Source of the DNA: Pirellulaceae bacterium
GTDB lineage: Bacteria; Planctomycetota; Planctomycetia; Pirellulales; Pirellulaceae
Assembly: GCA_022448645.1 (NCBI GenBank)
Contig: JAKVBZ010000004.1
Coordinates: forward strand, 98,060 to 162,059
Direction: 5' to 3'
DNA length: 64,000 bases
Position 1 is the first letter of the stretch, and every line of letters starts with the position of its first letter. A program made the translations under genes and the position numbers. This document shows, piece after piece, positions 8,984 through 16,294 of this stretch. Under the pieces are notes generated by a model that was not told the DNA's origin, made no database searches, and saw only the letters and a list, made by a program, of their open reading frames with translations.

Positions 8984-9487
8984 GTTTGACGATTCGTCAT
9001 CGATGGCGTTATTGATGTTAAAAGTAGCAGCACTTCAGAATAATATATTTGTTGGTGGCTTGCCACGGATGCCAAGGACCATTCTTCGATGATGCTGTGA
9101 GCAATTCGTTGACTGCCCCTAAATTTACATGCGTTTTTTGCATTTGTTAGAGGTTCGCGTCTAGCGCTGTTGGTTTACTTGCACGGTAGGCGATTCTTTC
9201 ACGACTACGTCAACAGGCCCGACGATTAACTCTTTGGAAAACGTGAATTGTCTACGCCTCCTGAAGCGCTGGCCAAATGGTAAGCCTTTGGTGTTGATCT
9301 TGGCGAGGCTGATTAAGGACGCTAGATCGTCCTATGCCCGCACCAGGTAACCGTCACCAGTCAGTACGACGCCCGATTCGTCCGCACCAGCCTCGTTGTC
9401 ACCCCAACTGCCAGGTCCGATCTTCGATTCTGAAATCATCGCTGCAAACTTTAGTGGTATCCAACTCAGTTAGGGAGTAATTTGCAC
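8984..9487. other. Gap with a possible 35-residue minus-strand frame
   Basis: No established gene. On the minus strand, ATG 9439 to TAG at 9332 encodes 35 residues including SKIGPGSWGDNEAGADESGV and VLTGDGYLVRA, which look protein-like and begin 48 bp after the microprotein at 9488-9619. They could be a degraded C-terminus of a larger gene. No ribosome site was seen and no family is recognised. The upstream part should also contain the E2 promoter on the minus strand. Confidence 0.3.
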
Positions 9488-9619
9488 TCACTTCTCTGCA
9501 GGAAAGAACACCTGGCCGGGTTCCGCCACGCGTGCGGCGGTCCCGATCATGAACAAGAAGAGAAAGATAAATTCGCAAAGCGTAGCGATATTTGCGTATC
9601 GAGAGGTGCTACGATTCAT
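9488..9619 (-). CDS. Small single-pass membrane protein overlapping the SDR gene end (43 aa)
   Basis: ATG 9619 to TGA 9488, 43 residues, too short for most gene finders. The start overlaps the last 11 bp of the SDR gene in another frame (GATGAATCGTAG holds this ATG and the SDR stop). A TGAGGT ribosome-like site lies inside the SDR coding end, so translation is probably coupled. Residues about 10-30 (NIATLCEFIFLFLFMIGTAA) form one membrane span, with a short basic N-terminus and a polar tail ending PGQVFFPAEK. No family is recognised. A role linked to the SDR or the transporter upstream is inference. Confidence 0.5.
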   Translation of the reverse strand: MNRSTSRYANIATLCEFIFLFLFMIGTAARVAEPGQVFFPAEK

Positions 9620-10427
9620 CGAATACCTCACTACCTACCGACCCACCGGCGTTTAACGCCAAGTTGCCGCCGTCTAGAGGGATGAGGGTACCGGTTACCC
9701 AGGACGAAGCGTCTGATGCCAAAAAGACTGCCAGGCCTTTGATGTCATCGGAATGACCAAAGCGACCAGCAGGAATGCCGCTGAGAAAGCGTTCTTTAAT
9801 CCTGGGGTCACTGTCGATACGGGCTTGTAAACCGGGGTTAAGTACTTGCGCGGGCAGGACTGAGTTGACCCGCACCCCGCGTCCGCTCCATTCACTACTC
9901 AGTTCTCTCGTCATTTGCACAACGGCGCCCATAGCCATGCTGTAGGCGATGTGGCCACGCCCCAATGAGGTGATGCTTGCCAGCGATCCCAGATTAAGAA
10001 TACTGCCACGTCCCGCTGCCAGCATTCTTCGGCCAGCTTCCTGACAACAACAGAAGCGCCCGTAAACCAGGTTGCGCCAGGTCCACTCGACTTCGTCCAA
10101 CGAGATGTCTTCCGGCTTTTTACGGACGGCTTCGCCGGCAATGTTGGCCAAAAAGTCAATCTGGCCGAATTCACTGTCGACTTGGGTGAACATGTCACGG
10201 ATCTGGTCGGGTTGAGAAATGTCGCAAACCACTGGTAATGCACGACGGCCAATCGCTTCGATTTCGGCAGCGATTGCTTCCGCACCTTGTTGGTTGATGT
10301 CAGCCAACACGAGATGGGCTCCCGCTTCGGCCAACGCCAGCGAGGAAGACTTACCCATCCCACTGGCAGCGCCAGTCACTAGAGCGACTCGATCGGCAAG
10401 ATCCAATAAAGTGTTAACGTGTGTCAT
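9609..10427 (-). CDS. Short-chain dehydrogenase/reductase with altered active site
   Basis: A 272-residue classical SDR. The Rossmann motif TGAASGMG (residues 18-25) and the NIAG motif near 95-98 are intact. The active-site segment reads GRGHIAYSMAMGAVVQM: Tyr162 is present, but the YxxxK lysine is Met166. The DNA codons TAC AGC ATG GCT ATG confirm it. A Ser is present at 148, one residue further from Tyr than usual. Loss of Lys normally cripples proton relay, so the protein may be non-catalytic or use another base. The C-terminus ends in a Gly/Ser tail. It lies 50 bp after the transporter gene on the same strand, suggesting an operon. Confidence 0.88.
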   Translation of the reverse strand: MTHVNTLLDLADRVALVTGAASGMGKSSSLALAEAGAHLVLADINQQGAEAIAAEIEAIGRRALPVVCDISQPDQIRDMFTQVDSEFGQIDFLANIAGEAVRKKPEDISLDEVEWTWRNLVYGRFCCCQEAGRRMLAAGRGSILNLGSLASITSLGRGHIAYSMAMGAVVQMTRELSSEWSGRGVRVNSVLPAQVLNPGLQARIDSDPRIKERFLSGIPAGRFGHSDDIKGLAVFLASDASSWVTGTLIPLDGGNLALNAGGSVGSEVFDES

Positions 10428-10477
10428 AGTGAAGACTCAATATACCAGTCGTGTAGAAGTTGTTGGATGAATCGTTG

Positions 10478-12079
10478 CTATCTGTCCGTTTTTCCATCAG
10501 CGAACCAACGATGGAATACATTTGCGGCGATCGCGCAGACCACAGCTACCACGAGTATTCCACCAATCGAAAACCAACGAGTTTGCAACCAGTTGCCATC
10601 CGGGGTGTGATTGTCCCAGTAACCTTTTATTCCGAGGGCCAGAAGAATGATTCCTGCCAGCACATACATGCACTGAGTCCACAAGGGAGAATGTAGAGGC
10701 CGCGGTGTGAAACGTTTTTCGATCCAAAGATTCATCAAGCAAATGATACCGCTTACCAGTACGCCGGTGTATAAATTGATCGGGCGTAGCACCTGTAAAA
10801 TGATTTCTTTGGCCAAATTCGGACCGCCTGCTGTTTCGGCACTGAATACGACGCTGAACATGGCCAACACTGCGACGATGGCGATGCAGGTTTGCCATAT
10901 CAAAACTCCCTTTTCTACCATTTGACGATTGGCGTTGATCCATTTCTCATTGAAAGCCCGCAGGACTTCAGTCACAACCGCCACACCAATCTCGATCGTG
11001 CCATACAGCGTCCCCAGCATCGTCAAGATCGCGCCGGACACATACAAGGGATACAACCAGGCGTTCACTCGCGTTAGTAGTCTCGATTGTTGACCCAGCA
11101 TGTCGGCACTGTCGGGAATCTCCTGGTTGGGACCAAGTAATTCGACACCGGAGGCTACAAATACGGCACTGAACAGGACGATTAGGCAGAAACTGATTCC
11201 ACAATCGATCATTGGTGCTTTTACCCAGATGCGGGCTGGATGTTGAGGGTCCGCCGCGATGGCTTGTATCTCTTGCTCGTTAGGAGGCTGACAACCGGCA
11301 TATCCCCATCGCTTGTCACGCAGCCAAGTGCAGTACGCCAGGTAGTCGAACGCAGCTCCTCCGACCACACCCACGTACGTCGTCAGCTCGACCCATTTTG
11401 CCGTGCCCCACACGTTGGGATATTTGTCTCGTATCCAATCCGGGTAGTCGCCAAATATAGGCGTCACGAACCCTTTTAACATTGCCAAGTAGTTAGGGTT
11501 GTACATGATCAGCGATATGATCGCGGCTAACATTAAGAACGTCACGACGACGATCTGAATGCGTTCCATCATCGTATAGCCACCACTAAAGGACAGTGCC
11601 ACAACGGCGCCGATAGTGATCATCGCCCACATGAACTGAGCGCCACCGTTCAGACTGTCAGCAGTTCCTGTCAATAGAGCAAAATAGTTGCCTAGCGTAC
11701 TGGAATGGAAACTCATCCAGATCGGCTGCACAATGATGATCATCACCATCATCATCAAAGGTACCCAACCACGAGGTCCGGGCAGATCCATCATCCGTCG
11801 AAATGGATGAACGCCTGTTAGCATGAGATGCTTGGCCGATCCGAACACCAAGAACCATTTCAAAACGGAAATGAACAGGAACAAAAACAGAATGTTGTAA
11901 CCAAAAAGGACTCCGCCGCGCGTCGAGAAAATCAGTTCACCCGTACCAATGGTGACACTGGCGATCACAGCACCCGGGCCAAAGAGCGCCAGCCAACCGA
12001 GCGGGCTACGCGTGATGAGTGCTTTCGGGAGATCTGGTAGTTCGGTGTATGTTTTTGCAGAGGATGCTTCTTGATTCAT
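10478..12079 (-). CDS. Nramp-like membrane transporter lacking the metal-binding motifs
   Basis: A 533-residue protein with about 11-12 membrane segments. ATG 12079 (MNQEASSAK) is chosen over a frame extending to 12226 because homology begins just after it. The first segment, FGPGAVIASVTIGTGELIFS, follows the Nramp pattern, but the DPGN metal motif reads GPGA. The helix-6 MPH motif is replaced by GGAAFDYLAY. The layout fits the Nramp-related families found in planctomycetes, whose substrates are unknown, rather than true Mn/Fe transporters. fhcA lies 349 bp upstream and the SDR 50 bp downstream, all on the same strand, so it may import a substrate or product of their reactions. Confidence 0.8.
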   Translation of the reverse strand: MNQEASSAKTYTELPDLPKALITRSPLGWLALFGPGAVIASVTIGTGELIFSTRGGVLFGYNILFLFLFISVLKWFLVFGSAKHLMLTGVHPFRRMMDLPGPRGWVPLMMMVMIIIVQPIWMSFHSSTLGNYFALLTGTADSLNGGAQFMWAMITIGAVVALSFSGGYTMMERIQIVVVTFLMLAAIISLIMYNPNYLAMLKGFVTPIFGDYPDWIRDKYPNVWGTAKWVELTTYVGVVGGAAFDYLAYCTWLRDKRWGYAGCQPPNEQEIQAIAADPQHPARIWVKAPMIDCGISFCLIVLFSAVFVASGVELLGPNQEIPDSADMLGQQSRLLTRVNAWLYPLYVSGAILTMLGTLYGTIEIGVAVVTEVLRAFNEKWINANRQMVEKGVLIWQTCIAIVAVLAMFSVVFSAETAGGPNLAKEIILQVLRPINLYTGVLVSGIICLMNLWIEKRFTPRPLHSPLWTQCMYVLAGIILLALGIKGYWDNHTPDGNWLQTRWFSIGGILVVAVVCAIAANVFHRWFADGKTDR

Positions 12080-12258
12080 CCCACAATTAAAACCTAGATG
12101 GCGGCACACGGAAAGGGTGTCAACAGTTCTGGAACTTCTTCTCCATGGTGGAGTAAGAAAAAGAATGGTGTCATTCAGAAAGAAATTCGCTGCGTGTGCC
12201 AACCAATCTTTTTTTCTTAGTTCCAATGCGATGTGATGGAATAGGTAGAAAGTGGACT

Positions 12259-12339
12259 GTCATTTTGAGCGCAGCCAAGGATCCCTGTGAGACGTATTCG
12301 CACCGGGATTCTTTGGGGGCGGCGCTTCCGTAGAATGAC
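12259..12339. repeat. Dispersed inverted-repeat element, copy 1
   Basis: An 81-bp element with terminal arms GTCATT and AATGAC. The left arm reads GTCATTTTGAGCGCAGCCAA and the inside carries GGATCCCTGTGAG. It matches copies at 15113-15191 and 59699-59774 and can fold into a long imperfect hairpin. It lies in the gap between fhcA and the transporter. It encodes nothing and resembles small non-autonomous repeats such as MITEs or REP-like elements. Confidence 0.65.
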
Positions 12340-12428
12340 CCACATCCATGCTGGGTAGAACACACACGGTAAAAAAGGTGACCAACATCAGTAGTCGTAT
12401 GAACGCATGATGATGGTACCTGTTGTGT

Positions 12429-14084
12429 CTATTCGCATTTGACCTGGTAGGGATCGTGCAAGTAATGGTCTGACACAGGGTAGTTGCGAAAGCGAATAGA
12501 GTAGTACTGATCGAACCATTCTGAAATCTGAGGTTCGATACCTTCATCGTAAGACGGAGCTACATGGAAAGTCCGGCCCAGATGTTCTTCACGAATGTCA
12601 CCTTCTTCGACCAGAATTTGGCCCGATTTGATCACATACCGCGGCAGTTCGAACATGGTCTCTTTGTTTTCGTGTGGCGTGTAGATGGTAACATCCGCAT
12701 CCGCACCTGGGCCCAGATGGCCTTTGTTTTTCAGGCCAAGAATCTTGGCAGGCGCGGCTCGGGTGATCGTACAGATTTCCCCGAGCGAATACTCGCGATC
12801 GAGGTCTGCCAGAACACTGCGTTCGCGCACGGCAGGGTGAACCGATTTCATTACGTCCTGTCGATAAGTGCGATCCATGAGCAGCCGGATGATTTGTGGA
12901 TAAGCTAAAAACGAGCCACCGTTTGGATGGTCGGTACTCATGACTACCCGCCAAGGGTCCTCGACTAACAAATACCATTCCAACCCTATTGCCCATTGGA
13001 GCGTGTGTACCAAGCTTTTGTTTCGGTACTGGATCGGAGCGATACCACAGCCTGACTCCATTTCGGTGTCTGAACTGAACCACTTGGTACCGTACACATT
13101 CGACAAGAAGTAGCCGAGTGGGCCGTCGCCGGTCATGCTGGTTGTTTCTCCAAACAACACTTGTCCCACGTCAACCGTCACGTTCTCGTGCGAGTTCACA
13201 TAATCGGCAAGCAGACCGACCTTGGAGTTGAAAGTATTTTCGTCAGCATCGCCGCCGCCGTAACTGTGGAACTGAATGTGAGTCAGGTGGCCGCGGTGAC
13301 CTTCGAGGGATTTCATCGTTTCGAGCGTGGTCGCCCAATTGCCTGGCATTCCCAGATTGTTGGCATGAATGTGTACCGCGTGAGGCATGCGCAGTGCATC
13401 CACGGCACGCGAGACTTCGCGCACGATTTGCCGAGGCGTCACATCGAAGTGATCCACTGTCTCATCAATTCCCGCTACATTCCCTGCCGCATGGTGTTTC
13501 CAGACTTCGACGCCACCCGGATTGACAAGTTTTGTCGCATAACCTTTGGCGGCACCAAGTAACCAGCCAATGAAGGCCTGAAGTCGTTCGGGATCGTTAC
13601 GACGCACCGAATCCATGACGAAGTGGTTATTGCCCATGAGGACGTAGAACCCTTTGTCGATACAGGGTGTGTCCTCGAATTCTTCGTGCGCATGGCGAGC
13701 AGAAAGTGGGGGCACTGCAGCATCAAATGCCGTGGTGTAACCCAAGCCGATGTATTTGTAACCTGTGGCAAAGGTGCTGGGCACACTGCCCATCGTACCA
13801 CTGTGCGTCTTGGAGGTCCGACGTACCGGTTCAGCCTTGCGTTTTTCTTCGGGACGCATCTTCCGAGCTGTGTTGACTTTGGGCCCGGCAATGTGGCAAT
13901 GCATATCGATGCCGCCCGGCATCACCACGAGTCCTGTCGCGTTCAACCTACGGATCACGGGTGCGCGGAGATCGGTCGGTGGCTCCACGATAACCCCGTC
14001 TTTGACCCACAAATCGCGTACTTGCCCATCGATACCGTGGGCCGGGTCGTATACGTAACCGCCAGAAATAACTAAGTCATACAT
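12429..14084 (-). CDS. fhcA: Formylmethanofuran dehydrogenase subunit A / formyltransferase-hydrolase subunit FhcA
   Basis: A 551-residue amidohydrolase-fold protein matching FwdA/FhcA. The metal-binding HxH is at residues 62-64 in GGIDMHCHIAGPKVNTARK, a signature specific to this family rather than dihydropyrimidinases. Later family motifs are GYTTAFDAAVPPL, KGFYVLMGNNHFVMD, HLTHIQFHSYGG and MSTDHPNGG. In methylotrophs and planctomycetes the Fhc complex hydrolyses formyl groups from a methanofuran-like carrier to formate in H4MPT-linked formaldehyde oxidation. fhcB, fhcC and fhcD are not in the window. The transporter and SDR follow on the same strand. Confidence 0.92.
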   Translation of the reverse strand: MYDLVISGGYVYDPAHGIDGQVRDLWVKDGVIVEPPTDLRAPVIRRLNATGLVVMPGGIDMHCHIAGPKVNTARKMRPEEKRKAEPVRRTSKTHSGTMGSVPSTFATGYKYIGLGYTTAFDAAVPPLSARHAHEEFEDTPCIDKGFYVLMGNNHFVMDSVRRNDPERLQAFIGWLLGAAKGYATKLVNPGGVEVWKHHAAGNVAGIDETVDHFDVTPRQIVREVSRAVDALRMPHAVHIHANNLGMPGNWATTLETMKSLEGHRGHLTHIQFHSYGGGDADENTFNSKVGLLADYVNSHENVTVDVGQVLFGETTSMTGDGPLGYFLSNVYGTKWFSSDTEMESGCGIAPIQYRNKSLVHTLQWAIGLEWYLLVEDPWRVVMSTDHPNGGSFLAYPQIIRLLMDRTYRQDVMKSVHPAVRERSVLADLDREYSLGEICTITRAAPAKILGLKNKGHLGPGADADVTIYTPHENKETMFELPRYVIKSGQILVEEGDIREEHLGRTFHVAPSYDEGIEPQISEWFDQYYSIRFRNYPVSDHYLHDPYQVKCE

Positions 14085-14503
14085 GGGAATAGCAAGAATG
14101 ATTGAAAAGGAGAGAAGTAGAACTTTATACCGGACTCACATCCCCAAGGAAAGCGACGTGAAGCGGTTGAGAAACAGATTTATGCGGGAAATAGTAACCG
14201 GTATTGATCCGCTTTGCGTTGCCGGCGAGGGATGAAATTGATATCGCTGATCTGGCGAGCTTACACGACGGGTTACGATTTTTCGGGAAAAACCGTATGA
14301 GTGTCATTTCGAAGCCTCGCTGCAGATTTACATGAGGTGTTGAGCTAGCTTTTAGGATCGGTCCCTGTCGAATAAGTGGAATCGTCTCCGTATAATGGTA
14401 CTTCAATAACTTGTTCCCCAATCATCACTTTGCGGAAAACGTATCGGGTCCGATGGGTGATCCTTACGAGAAAACATGGGTATACAGGAAGGGACAGACT
14501 AAG
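14085..14503. other. Divergent promoter gap between fhcA and the DinB-like gene
   Basis: About 420 bp between divergent starts. It must hold both promoters. A minus-strand frame of 98 codons (14125-14421) has no domain or ribosome site. No clear repeats or conserved regulatory element were recognised. Confidence 0.4.
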
Positions 14504-15031
14504 ATGACATCATCAACCTCAGAGATCGGACCCACTGCCGTTCAGGCCGCTGTGGAACGCATCGATAAAGCTCGCCGCTATACACTCGACCTAATCAACG
14601 ACGTGGAGGATGACGACTGGTTTCGCCAGCCGGTTGCCGGTACATCTCACATTGCATGGCAAGTAGGCCACTTGGCGATGGCCGAATACGCACTCTGTTT
14701 GATGCGAGTTCGAGATTCTCAACCGGGAGATCGCGATATCATCTCGCGTGATTTCCGCCGTCACTTCAGCAAAGGTACCAATCCTGATCCGGATCCCGCC
14801 AATAACCCTACTCCGGTCGAGATTCGTCAAGTTTTGCGGCGAGTACATGAGCAGGTGTTGCAAGAGATCCCTCTGTCAGACGAACAGCAGCTCGCGGCAC
14901 CGCTGGCTCAACCCCACCAGATGTTCGATACGAAAATGGGTGCTCTGGTGTTCTGTGCGGATCATGAATACCTGCACGCCGGACAGATCGGGTTGTTACG
15001 TCGGTTGTTGGGAAAAGATCCGCTGCGTTGA
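14504..15031 (+). CDS. DinB-like four-helix protein
   Basis: A 175-residue protein starting at ATG 14504, with AGGAAGGG some 11 bases upstream; the frame is open from 14411 but homology starts here. It has the DinB/YfiT fold signs: SHIAWQVGHLAMAEY gives a His (residue 56) in helix 2, and CADHEYLHAGQIG supplies the two later metal His ligands (154 and 158). Family members bind Ni or Zn and include thiol-dependent transferases. The substrate is unknown. It diverges from fhcA and is followed by a repeat element. Confidence 0.82.
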   Translation: MTSSTSEIGPTAVQAAVERIDKARRYTLDLINDVEDDDWFRQPVAGTSHIAWQVGHLAMAEYALCLMRVRDSQPGDRDIISRDFRRHFSKGTNPDPDPANNPTPVEIRQVLRRVHEQVLQEIPLSDEQQLAAPLAQPHQMFDTKMGALVFCADHEYLHAGQIGLLRRLLGKDPLR

Positions 15032-15112
15032 GCGGACAAGTGTGGATTCACTCAAGTCGCGTTGCCATATCCCTCAATATCCTGGGCCGGCAGGAGGGCT
15101 GGGAGATGGTTG

Positions 15113-15191
15113 TCATTCTGAGCGACGCAAAGGATCTCAGTGGGATACACTCGTATGGAGATTCTTCGGGCGCTGCGTTTCCTCAGAATGA
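15113..15191. repeat. Dispersed inverted-repeat element, copy 2
   Basis: A 79-bp element with perfect 10-bp ends TCATTCTGAG and CTCAGAATGA. Between them are GACGCAAAGGATCTCAG and GAGATTCTTCGGGCGCTGCG, which pair into an extended hairpin. It is the best-preserved of three copies and lies between convergent DinB-like and VOC genes, where it could also act as a transcript-end hairpin. Confidence 0.7.
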
Positions 15192-15216
15192 ACCGAGCGA
15201 ACGTCTTTTCGTTGCT

Positions 15217-15645
15217 CTACAACGGATCCACCTGAACGAATTCGATCAGGATACCGTCGGGTGCTTTAGCGCACACGATGTATGCGGCGTCAGGAGCGAC
15301 TACGGGTTCGGAGATAAATTCTACTCCTTTGGCACTTAGAGCAGCATACGTTTCCGGAACGTTTTTGATGAGTATCGTCAACCAACGTACGCCCGATCGA
15401 AATGTATCTTCAGGTGCGGGTGGGGGATCTTCAATTTCCATTAACTTAATAAGCGTTTCTCCGACGCGCAAGCGAATTTGACGGAAGGATCGAGGAGCCA
15501 AACCGGCGCCGACGGCTGTTTCTTCGGGAAGCCGAAAATCGAGCACTACCTCTAGACCCAGCTTGTCTCGATAGAATTCCAGACTTCGTTCAAAGTCGCT
15601 ACACACGATGGACACGTCAACGACCGGTTTCTCAAATTGGAACAT
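15217..15645 (-). CDS. VOC (glyoxalase/bleomycin-resistance) superfamily protein
   Basis: A 142-residue single-unit VOC protein made of two beta-alpha-beta-beta-beta modules. The first begins VVDVSIVCSDFERSLEFYRD, the typical D...S..FY motif. The second begins WLTILIKNVPETYAALSAKG and ends with APDGILIEFVQVDP, where the Glu is the usual metal ligand. Such proteins are glyoxalases, dioxygenases or isomerases; nothing visible picks between them. It lies 108 bp beyond the start of the ThiS/MoaD-like gene on the same strand. Linking it to aldehyde metabolism with the AOR is inference. Confidence 0.85.
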   Translation of the reverse strand: MFQFEKPVVDVSIVCSDFERSLEFYRDKLGLEVVLDFRLPEETAVGAGLAPRSFRQIRLRVGETLIKLMEIEDPPPAPEDTFRSGVRWLTILIKNVPETYAALSAKGVEFISEPVVAPDAAYIVCAKAPDGILIEFVQVDPL

Positions 15646-15753
15646 GGATTGCTTTCTCTTTTTCCAAATTTTGTGGAGAAGCGTTCATTGTTTTCTCACA
15701 CGGACCATATCTTCTAATCTTCTATGGATGTGACATACGTGATGGCTTCCACA

Positions 15754-16029
15754 CTAGCCTCCACTTGCCAATGTGACGATTTCCACTTGATCGCCATTCA
15801 GGATCACTAGACCGTTGAGTTCCTCAGCAGTCAATTGTTGCTGTTTGTGAATGACAGCCAAGTACGGATAAAGTCGCTCTTGATCATTGATGAGACGCGT
15901 GCGCAGGTCAGGATGTTCTTGACACAGCGCCTCGACGAGGTCATAGAAAGCACCTGCCGGCAGTTCAAAGGTTCTTTTGCCCGCGGCATACTTCGCCAGT
16001 CGAGGAGGTAATTGTAGGGAGATCGCCAT
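15754..16029 (-). CDS. MoaD/ThiS-like sulfur carrier protein
   Basis: A 91-residue protein from ATG 16029 (a GTG immediately precedes it). It has the beta-grasp carrier pattern: PPRLAKYAAGKRTFELPAG, a helix containing LVEALCQEHP, GLVILNGDQVEIV, and a C-terminal LASGG. The terminal Gly-Gly is what MoaD and ThiS need for adenylation and thiocarboxylation. MoaD-like copies beside aldehyde:ferredoxin oxidoreductase genes serve tungstopterin synthesis, and this one lies 265 bp downstream of such a gene on the same strand. The moaE and moeB-type partners are not in the window. Confidence 0.85.
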   Translation of the reverse strand: MAISLQLPPRLAKYAAGKRTFELPAGAFYDLVEALCQEHPDLRTRLINDQERLYPYLAVIHKQQQLTAEELNGLVILNGDQVEIVTLASGG

Positions 16030-16294
16030 CACTCGTCTTTCAGCTGGAGTGAATCAACAATTTCAGTGAGCCGAAGGCACTCGTGTCGTGAGGCTTGGCG
16101 CTCAGCGCCCTGGAGCGTCCCGTGCAACTCTGTGAAACATTTCTAAACGTGGGACCGCCCTCATGTTTGTAGCTCTTTTACACGGCCCGAGTCAAACGAG
16201 ACGGGACCGAGGCCATCCTCACATGAAAAACAGCCACCAAAATGCTTCGAGGCGATGTCCGTGGCTAGTACTATCGGCTCACGCACGTTGGCTC

